Part shown: positions 1-6,733 of the stretch, piece after piece
How positions within the stretch are numbered: position 1 is the stretch's first letter
Layout of the letters: every line of letters starts with the position of its first letter
Notes under the pieces: model-generated
What the model was told of the DNA's origin: nothing
Databases searched by the model: none
Seen by the model: the letters and a program-made list of their open reading frames with translations, nothing else
Assembly: GCA_031279615.1 (NCBI GenBank)
Contig: JAITIE010000154.1
Location: forward strand, 1 to 18,841
Origin: Candidatus Margulisiibacteriota bacterium
Lineage (GTDB): Bacteria; Margulisbacteria; Termititenacia; Termititenacales; Termititenacaceae
Length of the DNA: 18,841 nucleotides
Reading direction: 5' to 3'
Translations under genes and position numbers: made by a program

Positions 1-262
1 AAATAATCGCCAGTGTTTCTTTAACTGTCGGATTGCTGTCATTGGCAAAAACTAATTTGTTATCGGTATACTGCTCTTTGATTGGAGTGATAAACTCATC
101 CGCCCAAGACGGCGTAAGCACATCGACCCCAGCGAAGTCAATGACAATCTCTTCCTGCGGCGCAAGATTGGACAATAGGTAGGCTTTGGTGGACAAAAAA
201 GCCTCTCTGCCTGCCGGTCGGGAAACCAGCATTTCGCCAAAATTTTTTACATTTATTTTCAT
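1..262 (-). CDS. STAS-like (DUF4325-type) protein, partial at the window edge
   Basis: This is the first 87 codons of a gene that continues past the left edge. It starts at an ATG (262-260) with AGGAG (273-269) 6 nt upstream. The translation begins MKINVKNFGEMLVSRPAGRE and contains a beta strand followed by DFAGVDVLTPSWADEF. A hydrophobic strand, then D-F/L-x-G-V, then a turn with S-x-x-x-A-D-E-F is the pattern of the STAS-like DUF4325 family, which lacks enzymatic motifs and is usually paired with a GHKL ATPase. Exactly that partner lies directly upstream, its stop codon overlapping this gene's ribosome-binding site, so the two are surely co-transcribed and probably translationally coupled. 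By analogy with anti-sigma/anti-anti-sigma pairs, a protein-protein switch is likely, but the target is unknown. It is somewhat AT-rich. The family call rests on motif memory, not on a search. Confidence 0.75.
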   Translation of the reverse strand, partial: MKINVKNFGEMLVSRPAGREAFLSTKAYLLSNLAPQEEIVIDFAGVDVLTPSWADEFITPIKEQYTDNKLVFANDSNPTVKETLAII

Positions 263-268
263 AATAAA

Positions 269-273
269 CTCCT
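269..273 (-). promoter_or_regulatory. Ribosome-binding site of the STAS-like gene
   Basis: AGGAG lies 6 nt upstream of the ATG at 262 and overlaps the stop codon (274-272) of the preceding ATPase gene. It fixes the start and suggests translational coupling of the pair. Confidence 0.7.
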
Positions 274-856
274 AACTATATTTTAGCAAAGCCAGGCAGC
301 CAAATACAGGGCTTGCCGTATTGCCAAAACTCATATTGCCATTGGTTATTTCACAGAAGCCCGTGCCTGACTGAAAATATAAATCCCATTTTTGTGCGGT
401 CATTACTTTGGCTACAAACTTCAGACCGTTGCCTCTTTTTTCAGGGCTTCTGCCAGAAACTCTCTCCGTAAAAGCAATTTGTAGAGCATTTTTATCTGAA
501 GCAATATTTGGTACTACACTGCTCAGGGTTTTCCGAACTCCTTTGCCGCAGTCAAGAAATATAGCAAAGCCTTGGATCTGCCAATGAAAATAAAGCCCAA
601 CTATGTCTCGCCAATCGCCAGAGTTGTGGTCAAAAGTGTTATTACCAATTTCTCCGCAAACAGCAATCAGGAAATGATTGTTTGTTTCTAGGCGAAAATT
701 ATCCAGCCGTGCATTGAATATATCTCTCTGTCGGCAATGGGACTGTTTGTCAAAAATTTTTTGTAGAGTATCGTTCAGATCAGGTAAATTGCTGGCAAAA
801 ATACAGTCTACAATTTCTTTGATTTTTGGCTCTTGTAAAAAACGATTGTCTAACAT
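272..856 (-). CDS. GHKL (histidine-kinase-like) ATPase
   Basis: This is a 194-residue single-domain ATPase of the GHKL/HATPase_c fold. The N box is seen as E69-I-G-N-N73 followed by TFDH, the G1 box as LDCGKGVR (D102-x-G104-x-G106), and the G2 box as RSPEKRGNGLKFV (about 136-148). There is no receiver, HAMP or phospho-acceptor His domain and no membrane segment. It is therefore not a classical sensor kinase but resembles stand-alone anti-sigma-type ATPases. About 60 N-terminal residues precede the ATPase core. The next gene encodes a STAS-like protein, the usual partner of such ATPases, so the pair probably forms a nucleotide-controlled binding switch. The ATG is preceded by no ribosome-binding site but by a -10 element 6 nt away, so the transcript may start at the ATG. 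The regulated target is unknown. Confidence 0.8.
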   Translation of the reverse strand: MLDNRFLQEPKIKEIVDCIFASNLPDLNDTLQKIFDKQSHCRQRDIFNARLDNFRLETNNHFLIAVCGEIGNNTFDHNSGDWRDIVGLYFHWQIQGFAIFLDCGKGVRKTLSSVVPNIASDKNALQIAFTERVSGRSPEKRGNGLKFVAKVMTAQKWDLYFQSGTGFCEITNGNMSFGNTASPVFGCLALLKYS

Positions 857-862
857 GGTTTT

Positions 863-871
863 ATTCTAGCA
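863..871 (-). promoter_or_regulatory. Extended -10 promoter, leaderless start of the GHKL ATPase
   Basis: On the minus strand TGC-TAGAAT is followed by 6 nt (AAAACC) and then the ATG at 856. A transcript starting 7 nt after the hexamer would begin at the ATG. No Shine-Dalgarno sequence is present. Confidence 0.5.
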
Positions 872-939
872 TCAAATCTTGCCTGGTATAATCTAGCTTG
901 TCGCACAGGAGATCGCCACATTAGAGCCATTTAGACGCT

Positions 940-1112
940 CTACTTATTTCTCAAAAATTCGTCCAGAGGAATTTTCAAACTCTCAGCCAGTTTATTGAGC
1001 CAACGCGAGAATGGAATGCGTGCGTCCTGTTCTATTTAATATTTTGGCCGATTATCTTTAAATCCACAGGTAATAATTTTCTCTGATTACAGCGTAGAGT
1101 TGTATGAAGTAA
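940..1112 (-). pseudogene. Remnant of an XRE/HTH_3 regulator
   Basis: Reading the minus strand back from a TAG at 942-940 gives IEQDARIPFSRWLNKL followed by AESLKIPLDEFLRNK. This is the typical second half of a Cro/C1 helix-turn-helix domain (S-K-I-E-Q-x-x-R-x-P, then L-x-K-L-A-E-x-L-x-I-P-L-D-E). An in-frame TAA (1038-1036) interrupts it just before the I-E-Q. In a neighbouring frame upstream one reads LLPVDLKIIGQNI, which fits the preceding helices and would join on if a few bases were restored. No intact start-to-stop gene exists. It lies upstream of the ATPase on the same strand and may once have controlled the pair. The rest of 870-1189 is AT-rich and holds nothing else I can support. 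Confidence 0.6.
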
Positions 1113-1189
1113 TTATTGTATGAATTGATAATTGTATATGCTGTATATATTGTTGCCTTGGAAAAATGTAGAAAAAGGAGTGAAAAATT

Positions 1190-1282
1190 ATGCGAAAGAT
1201 TTTTGTAGCCCTGATATTAAGGGATAATTCTTTACATATACCAGATAAAATAACCGCAACGCTTTTCCGGAACTTACGATAA
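1190..1282 (+). CDS. Possible 30-residue leader peptide upstream of GH8
   Basis: An ATG at 1190 has AAGGAG (1175-1180) 9 nt upstream and opens a 30-codon frame beginning MRKIFVALIL, ending at a TAA (1280-1282) only 32 nt before the GH8 start. The basic start and hydrophobic run resemble the beginning of a signal peptide, and the downstream GH8 lacks one. It may be a leader peptide, the severed start of an ancestral secreted GH8, or chance. The rest of the peptide (RDNSLHIPDK onward) is polar and unremarkable. Confidence 0.3.
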   Translation: MRKIFVALILRDNSLHIPDKITATLFRNLR

Positions 1283-1302
1283 CTTTACGTAAATAATTTT
1301 TT

Positions 1303-1308
1303 AGGAGG
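1303..1308 (+). promoter_or_regulatory. Ribosome-binding site fixing the GTG start of GH8
   Basis: A full AGGAGG lies 6 nt before the GTG at 1315. The in-frame TTG at 1309 directly abuts it and would be too close, and an in-frame TAA at 1294-1296 excludes any start further upstream. Confidence 0.75.
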
Positions 1309-1314
1309 TTGCTT

Positions 1315-3780
1315 GTGGTAGATAAAGCCGGAATACAAAATAAAGCTGTTGACCTGCTATGGTTGTATCGCAATAATTTTGGCCATGGAAAGGCGGGTAA
1401 TGTGCAAAGGAAATATATTCAGTTGGTGGATTTTAAAATCACTTCTTTTGACGACTTGGTAAAAGATGTAGCGCAGATTATCCCCGAGGTTTGGGAATAT
1501 TATAAGAGCAGAAAAGTTGAGGCGGCGACCGGACGTCCTGTTGGCGACAATGACTATACTTTCTCCGAAACGGTTTCTTATGTCCTGTTCCGCGCCGTCA
1601 GCAACGGTGACCGCGTTGCTTTTGACAAGACTTGGCAATGGGCTTACAACAATCTCCTGCGTTCCAATCTGCGCGAAGTTTATTTTGCCAACGACAAGCG
1701 CAAGGGACGTCCGACAGAACGTGTCAATAATTTATTTAGCTGGCGTTTTGCCGGAGCAAATTCGCCTTTTGCCAGACAAACGGGCTATACAGGTATTATC
1801 AATTATAAATGGGATGAAGATCATCCAGCCGCCTGGTTTGACGGCTACGACGCCGCGCCGGACGGTGATGTTTTGATCGCTTATTCGTTGTTGCTGGCTG
1901 ATCAGAAATGGGGCAGCGGGCGCGGCGCGCAGGATTACAAAGGCTGGGCGGCAAAGATCATCCCGGATATCTGGGAAAACTGCGTGGTCAAGGGACAATT
2001 AGGCGGCTCTGCTGTGCCGCTAAAATTTGAAAATATTTGGGACAATAATGAAAACGCAGATTATAGAATTTTGAACAATGGACAACAGCTGGAGATTACT
2101 TATTTGAACAAAGAGCCAGATAATCCGCGCCATAATAAACACAGCGGCATTTGGGGACGCTCCAATCTGGGTTTGAAAAATTTCGGCGAGACTTACGACA
2201 GTATAACTTTAAAAATAAATTCGGATAGGAATTGTTTGAGCGAGATTTTATTTCAAGTCGATAAAAACGAGGATTATGGTGCAGAAGTGCAATTAAAACT
2301 CGGTGAAAACGTAATTCAAATCCCGATGGCTAAAATCAGTAAACGTAATCATGACAGCTGGAAATATGAGGATGCGAATGAGGAGCATGGCCGTATACCA
2401 AACAATACAACCATAGCCAATTTTGCTATTCAGTGTAGAGATCTCAAAAATACCAAGTTAATTGTTTCGGATGTGTGGCTCCAGCGCAAACAACAGAGTG
2501 GCCGTGCGGAGGAGCGTTATTATCTATCTTCCAATGATAAACGCGATATAGTTTTTAATCTCTCTTATTTCATGCCGTTTGCTTACAAAGCTTTTGCTAC
2601 GGAGGACAAAGATCACGACTGGCTGCGTCTTTTTGATGACAGTTACAAAACTATCGATGACGCGCTTAATCCGCGTGTGATGTACAAAGATTCTCGCGGC
2701 GATCAGCGTGTGTATCATAGCAACGGCGCCCTGGTGCCGGACTGGAATGCCTTTACGGTGGACGGCATTGCCAGCGCCTACGGCACCTGGCCGTCTTTCT
2801 CCGCGGGCACGATCGCGGATTCTGTGCAGGACACCAATCTCAGCAGCTGGGACGCCATGCGCGTCTATCTTTGGGCGGCTTATGATTATGTTCAGACCGG
2901 CGACACGAAAAGTAAAGCTCTCCTCGAAAAAGCCGGACGTTTTTTTACGCAGCAGCTGAACACTAATAATTGGATTGCCAATGCCTACAATGTTGACGGC
3001 ACGCTGCCGCCGAATAACCGCCGCGGCGCGTTAGACAAAGGTACGCCGTTCGGTATGGGCATCGCGCTCGGTGTTTTTGCCGCGTTGGACGATAAGGCCA
3101 ACGCTATGCGCGTTTACAGTCTGCTCAAAGAAAATTACAAGGATGGAAATTTCTGCGCTGAGACTAATGATTATTTTACAAGTAATATCATTGCCTTCGC
3201 GCTGGATATTTTCCGGCAAAAATATGGTGTAACTGTGCCGCAGATTAGCGTCAGCGGAAACAATCCTGTTCCGCTTTCTTCTGCCGTGCCGCAAACCGGA
3301 CTGCCGCGACAATCGACGCCTGTTAATCCGCCGAGAGAAACTATTCCTGTACAGCCGCCTGTTTCAGTAACGGTTGCCAGAAATCCAGTTACTCTGCGCC
3401 AAGAGATAACCAGCGTCTGGAAAAAACCAGTTACCTACACTGTAACCAGCCCTAATATTTTAGCGGTGCGCGGACAGAGTAGTGATTTAGATGAAACCAG
3501 CATAGCTGTCATTAATAATACCAATGGCGCAAAATATCTGGTGGTCAAAGCGCGTTCCATCAGCGGCGATTTTCCCTGGGGCGGTCAAGTTTTTGGCTTG
3601 AAAATTAATAATCTAGTTGTTGAACCAGAAAATTTTGAGTTGGCCAATAATATGGTTACTGGTTTGCAGGCTGGTGATGAAGTAAGATTTCCTTTAGCTG
3701 GAGTTGATAATAACTTTGACCTTAAATTGCGTAATTACACCGGCGCGAATTTTGAGCTGGAGTTCTGGCTGGAACAATAA
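1315..3780 (+). CDS. Glycoside hydrolase family 8 with inserted and C-terminal beta domains
   Basis: This is an 821-residue glycanase; family 8 cleaves cellulose, chitosan, xylan or lichenan by inversion. The (alpha/alpha)6 barrel begins near residue 55. The FSETVSYVLFRAV stretch carries the expected general-acid Glu (E85), followed by FDKTWQW. APDGDVLIAYSLLLADQKW (about 181-199) closely matches the family signature A-[ST]-D-G-D-x2-I-A, with Pro in place of Ser/Thr. A beta-rich insertion of roughly 160 residues (about 230-393) interrupts the barrel, which resumes near 405 (VPDWN 474-478; GTPFGMGIALGVFAAL near 580). A Pro-rich linker (about 640-690) leads to a C-terminal beta domain, probably carbohydrate-binding. 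The length is about twice that of a plain GH8. No signal peptide is visible from the GTG start, odd for this family. The next gene starts 21 nt downstream with its own promoter. The substrate cannot be told from sequence, but the exopolysaccharide context suggests glycan trimming. Confidence 0.85.
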   Translation: MVDKAGIQNKAVDLLWLYRNNFGHGKAGNVQRKYIQLVDFKITSFDDLVKDVAQIIPEVWEYYKSRKVEAATGRPVGDNDYTFSETVSYVLFRAVSNGDRVAFDKTWQWAYNNLLRSNLREVYFANDKRKGRPTERVNNLFSWRFAGANSPFARQTGYTGIINYKWDEDHPAAWFDGYDAAPDGDVLIAYSLLLADQKWGSGRGAQDYKGWAAKIIPDIWENCVVKGQLGGSAVPLKFENIWDNNENADYRILNNGQQLEITYLNKEPDNPRHNKHSGIWGRSNLGLKNFGETYDSITLKINSDRNCLSEILFQVDKNEDYGAEVQLKLGENVIQIPMAKISKRNHDSWKYEDANEEHGRIPNNTTIANFAIQCRDLKNTKLIVSDVWLQRKQQSGRAEERYYLSSNDKRDIVFNLSYFMPFAYKAFATEDKDHDWLRLFDDSYKTIDDALNPRVMYKDSRGDQRVYHSNGALVPDWNAFTVDGIASAYGTWPSFSAGTIADSVQDTNLSSWDAMRVYLWAAYDYVQTGDTKSKALLEKAGRFFTQQLNTNNWIANAYNVDGTLPPNNRRGALDKGTPFGMGIALGVFAALDDKANAMRVYSLLKENYKDGNFCAETNDYFTSNIIAFALDIFRQKYGVTVPQISVSGNNPVPLSSAVPQTGLPRQSTPVNPPRETIPVQPPVSVTVARNPVTLRQEITSVWKKPVTYTVTSPNILAVRGQSSDLDETSIAVINNTNGAKYLVVKARSISGDFPWGGQVFGLKINNLVVEPENFELANNMVTGLQAGDEVRFPLAGVDNNFDLKLRNYTGANFELEFWLEQ

Positions 3781-3788
3781 AAATAAGT

Positions 3789-3794
3789 TAAAAT
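3789..3794 (+). promoter_or_regulatory. -10 element, leaderless start of the ACP operon
   Basis: TAAAAT is followed by 7 nt (GGCCGCC) and then the ATG at 3802. There is no ribosome-binding site. The hexamer begins 8 nt after the GH8 stop codon, so the operon can be transcribed separately from GH8. Confidence 0.45.
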
Positions 3795-3801
3795 GGCCGC
3801 C

Positions 3802-4044
3802 ATGAGTATAAATGAGACCATTCAAAAAACAATCAAGGGACATTTTGCCGCTTTTTATAAAAAGCCGATCGCGCCGGACGACAATCTTTTGGCCAAGGGC
3901 GTGCTGGACTCGATGGGCATAGTCGGGCTGATCACGCATCTGGAGGAAAAACTGCAGATTGCGCTGGAGCCGGAAGACATTACCGAGGAGAATTTTGCCA
4001 CGCTCGAAACTATCGCCGCGCTCGTGCGGCAAAAAATCAAGTGA
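3802..4044 (+). CDS. Acyl carrier protein
   Basis: This is an 80-residue acidic helical carrier protein. The phosphopantetheine attachment site is GVLDSMGIVGL with Ser37 (D-S-M instead of the usual D-S-L). The helix patterns on either side (DDNLLAKG before; LITHLEEKLQIALEPEDITEENFATLETIAALV after) are those of acyl or peptidyl carrier proteins. I chose the ATG at 3802 rather than the in-frame ATG at 3793 because it sits 7 nt after a -10 hexamer and gives the usual carrier-protein length. Its TGA overlaps the GTG of the ligase gene by 4 nt (GTGA). It probably holds the substrate activated by that ligase as a thioester. A dedicated rather than fatty-acid-synthase role is inferred from the operon. 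Confidence 0.88.
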   Translation: MSINETIQKTIKGHFAAFYKKPIAPDDNLLAKGVLDSMGIVGLITHLEEKLQIALEPEDITEENFATLETIAALVRQKIK

Positions 4045-5555
4045 AACCGTATCTGCTCCAGCATTTTTTGGAAAACTCCGCCGCGCGGTATCCAGATAAG
4101 ATTGCGCTCAGGCATAAAGACCGCGCTTTGACTTACGCCGGGTTGCTGCAAAAGGCCAGAAATCTGGGGCAGGGTTTGCGGCAAAGAGGCGTGCGGCGCG
4201 GCGACCGCGTCGGAATTTATCTCGACAAATCGCTGGAGCAAGTTATTGCTATATTTGGCGCGCTGTACGCTGACGCGGTGTTCGTGATTATCAGCAATGT
4301 TTTGCAGGAAAGACAGGCGCGGCATATTATCAGCGACTGCGGCGTAAAACTGCTCATTACCGAGGAAAAATATTTGGAAAAAATCGCGGATACTGCCGCG
4401 CCGAAAATTTACGGCGCGGAATTAAGCGGGATTTTGGAAACAACAGGCAGTCCAGAGCCGCAAAATATCGGCGCGGACATCGCTAATATTATTTACACTT
4501 CCGGCTCGACAGGACTGCCCAAAGGCATTGTCCTCACGCACCGCAATCTCATCGAAGGCGCGGAAATTGTCAGCGCTTATCTGAAAATCACCGCGGACGA
4601 AAAAATTTTAGGTCTTTTGCCTTTGAATTTTGATTACGGCTTGAATCAATTGACCACTTCTATATATAGAGGCGCGACGCTGGTTTTGTTCCAGTATTTT
4701 TTGCCGAATAGTTTGTTAAAAATACTGGCCGACGAGGAAATTACCGGTCTGGCCGCCATACCGCCGATTTGGACTGCGGTTTTTGGCGGCAAAATGGCGG
4801 ATACCGCTAAGCTTGTTTTGCCGAAACTGCGCTACATCACAAATTCCGGCGGCAAACTGCCCGTCCCGTTAGTCAAAAAGATCCGCGCGGCTTTTCCGCA
4901 GACTGACCTATATCTGATGTACGGCTTGACCGAGGCTTTTCGCTCGACATATCTCGAGCCGCGCGAGGTAGACCGGCGGCCGGAATCCATCGGCAAAGCT
5001 ATGCCCGGTGTCGAGGTGGAGATTGTCAAGGCTGACGGCCAGCCTTGCCGGCCGCGTGAGATTGGCGAGCTGATTCACCGCGGCGCCTGTATCGCCCGCG
5101 GCTACTGGAATGCTCCGCAAAAAACCGCGGAAGTTTACCGGCCTAATCCGCTGCTGCCTCGGGAGAATCAATTTCTCGAAACAGTCGTGTATTCCGGCGA
5201 CCTGGCTTACAAGGATGAGGAAGGCTATCTGTATTTTGTCGGGCGTAAAGACGGTATGATTAAGACCGCCGGTTACCGCGTGTCGCCGACCGAAGTCGAG
5301 GAAATAATTTTGCAGAGGCCGGAAGTAAAAGACGCGGTGGTTTTTGGCGTGGCGGACGCGGAGCTTGGCTGTAAAATCCGCGCCGTGATAACTCTCCATG
5401 CGGAAATTTCTGCCGCGCAAATTCAGGAGCATTGTCAGGCCGCCGCGCCGCCGTATCTGACACCCAGAGAAATTTTCATTGCGGATAGTTTGCCCCAAAC
5501 CGCAAGTGGTAAAATAGACCGTCCGCAAATTATCGAGGAGTACAAAACAAAATGA
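4041..5555 (+). CDS. AMP-forming acyl/aminoacyl-ACP ligase
   Basis: This is a 504-residue adenylate-forming enzyme of the ANL superfamily. It activates a carboxylic acid as an acyl-AMP and passes it to a thiol, here very likely the ACP encoded just upstream. Visible core motifs are IIYTSGSTGLPKG (A3, about 150-162), MYGLTEA (A5), YSGDLAYKDEEGYLYFVGRKDGMIK in parts (A7/A8), AGYRVSPTEVEE, and the C-terminal TASGKID with the catalytic Lys near 491 (A10). The length is normal for the family. The GTG start overlaps the ACP stop, and its own TGA overlaps the next ATG (ATGA), so the genes are translationally coupled. The order ACP-ligase-PLP decarboxylase is like the ligase/decarboxylase cassette described in exosortase A-linked exopolysaccharide loci, but no exosortase is in the window. 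The substrate is not known; an amino acid is plausible from the neighbouring decarboxylase. Confidence 0.85.
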   Translation: MKPYLLQHFLENSAARYPDKIALRHKDRALTYAGLLQKARNLGQGLRQRGVRRGDRVGIYLDKSLEQVIAIFGALYADAVFVIISNVLQERQARHIISDCGVKLLITEEKYLEKIADTAAPKIYGAELSGILETTGSPEPQNIGADIANIIYTSGSTGLPKGIVLTHRNLIEGAEIVSAYLKITADEKILGLLPLNFDYGLNQLTTSIYRGATLVLFQYFLPNSLLKILADEEITGLAAIPPIWTAVFGGKMADTAKLVLPKLRYITNSGGKLPVPLVKKIRAAFPQTDLYLMYGLTEAFRSTYLEPREVDRRPESIGKAMPGVEVEIVKADGQPCRPREIGELIHRGACIARGYWNAPQKTAEVYRPNPLLPRENQFLETVVYSGDLAYKDEEGYLYFVGRKDGMIKTAGYRVSPTEVEEIILQRPEVKDAVVFGVADAELGCKIRAVITLHAEISAAQIQEHCQAAAPPYLTPREIFIADSLPQTASGKIDRPQIIEEYKTK

Positions 5556-6733
5556 CCGCCTGGCGCGAATATCTGCATCTCCTGCAATTGCCATGCTATG
5601 TTTACAATTTGACGGAAATTTTGGCGCGGGTCGACTTGCTCAAAAACAATTTGCCGGAAAATGTCCGTTTGTATTACGCGGTTAAAGCCAACAGTAATTT
5701 GCATTTATTGAAAGCTTTGCGGGATAAAGTCGACGGTCTGGATATCAGCTCGGGCGGTGAATTTGAGCAGGCTGTCCTGGCCGGTTACGCGCCGCAGACT
5801 TTTAGTTTTGCCGGCCCGGGCAAGACTGACACCGAGCTGGAGCTGGCGGTTAATTCCGGCTGCGGCTCGCTCAGCGCGGAGTCTTTGGACGACCTGGCGC
5901 GCGTCGAAAGCGTCGCCCGAAAATTAGGCAAAACAGCTTTTGTCTCGTTGCGCGTCAATCCAGCCGGACTGGTCGAGAAATTTGCTTTGAAAATGGGTGG
6001 CAAGCCGACGCAGTTCGGCATCGACGAGGAGGCTTTGGAAAATCTGCCGGAATTAAAGCAAACCCAAATTATCGGCCTGCATGTTTACGCTGGCACGCAA
6101 TGCCTGGACGCCGCCGCGCTGGCGGAAAATCTGCAAAATATTTTTAAGCTGGCCAAAAAGGCTGGCGCGCCGCTCCGGCAAATTAATATCGGCGGCGGGT
6201 TTGGCGTGGATTATTACGCCGGACAGGAGCCGCTGGACATCGCCACGGTTTGTCAGGATTTGAGCCGGGAAGCCAAAAAATGGCCGCAAACAAAAATAAT
6301 ATTAGAGTTGGGGCGCTATCTCGTCGCGGCGGCGGGGGACTATCTCTGTCCGGTTGTCAATATTAAAAAATCGCGCGGCAAGACCTTTGTCATTGTGGAT
6401 GGCGGCCTGCATCAAAATATTTCCGCGACCGGCAACCTGGGGCAGATTATCAGAAAAAATTACAAAATTACCAATCTGACCAATCCGCAGGGCGAGCTGC
6501 AAAAAGTGGAAATTACCGGTTGTCTTTGCACACCGCTGGATACGCTGGCTGTCAATTTAGAATTGCCGACGCCGCGGCAGGGCGATGTGCTGTGTGTGCA
6601 CAATTCCGGCGCTTACGGCTACACCGCTTCGCCGCTGCTTTTTCTCGGCCACCCCACACCGCCGGAGTATTTGCTGCAGGACGAAAAAATCACGCTGATC
6701 CGCGGCAGCAAGCGTTTAGCGGAATTTAATTGA
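5552..6733 (+). CDS. PLP-dependent decarboxylase, fold III (Orn/DAP/Arg family)
   Basis: This 393-residue enzyme has the alanine-racemase-like barrel and C-terminal beta domain of the ornithine/diaminopimelate decarboxylase family. PLP-binding Lys45 lies in YYAVKANSN. Further hallmarks are DISSGGEFEQA, SFAGPGKTD, GLHVYAGTQ, the phosphate-binding INIGGGFGVDY (about 211-221), ELGRYLVA, the CLCTPLD site (Cys326, Asp330) that completes the active site from the partner subunit, and NSGAYGY with the ending GHPTPPEYL. The FAGPGKTD and GHPTPPE features fit the subgroup found beside AMP ligases in exopolysaccharide loci rather than LysA of lysine synthesis. It probably decarboxylates an amino acid, perhaps while that is bound to the ACP. 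It overlaps the ligase gene by 4 nt, and the next gene begins at the base after its stop. The substrate is inferred, not seen. Confidence 0.85.
   Translation: MTAWREYLHLLQLPCYVYNLTEILARVDLLKNNLPENVRLYYAVKANSNLHLLKALRDKVDGLDISSGGEFEQAVLAGYAPQTFSFAGPGKTDTELELAVNSGCGSLSAESLDDLARVESVARKLGKTAFVSLRVNPAGLVEKFALKMGGKPTQFGIDEEALENLPELKQTQIIGLHVYAGTQCLDAAALAENLQNIFKLAKKAGAPLRQINIGGGFGVDYYAGQEPLDIATVCQDLSREAKKWPQTKIILELGRYLVAAAGDYLCPVVNIKKSRGKTFVIVDGGLHQNISATGNLGQIIRKNYKITNLTNPQGELQKVEITGCLCTPLDTLAVNLELPTPRQGDVLCVHNSGAYGYTASPLLFLGHPTPPEYLLQDEKITLIRGSKRLAEFN

Noticed and set aside
887..892. TATAAT with TGG upstream on the plus strand.
   Set aside because: No gene follows within several hundred bases on that strand and no -35 is visible. 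The region is AT-rich.
1125..1151. TTGATA followed by TATATT as a promoter for GH8.
   Set aside because: The spacing is only 15 nt and the surrounding AT-rich DNA offers many equal matches.
3781..3801. A terminator between GH8 and the ACP gene.
   Set aside because: The 21-nt gap has no hairpin; read-through from GH8 is possible.
4908..5594. A 228-codon minus-strand frame inside the ligase gene.
   Set aside because: The ligase motifs are on the plus strand; the minus frame has no recognisable protein features.
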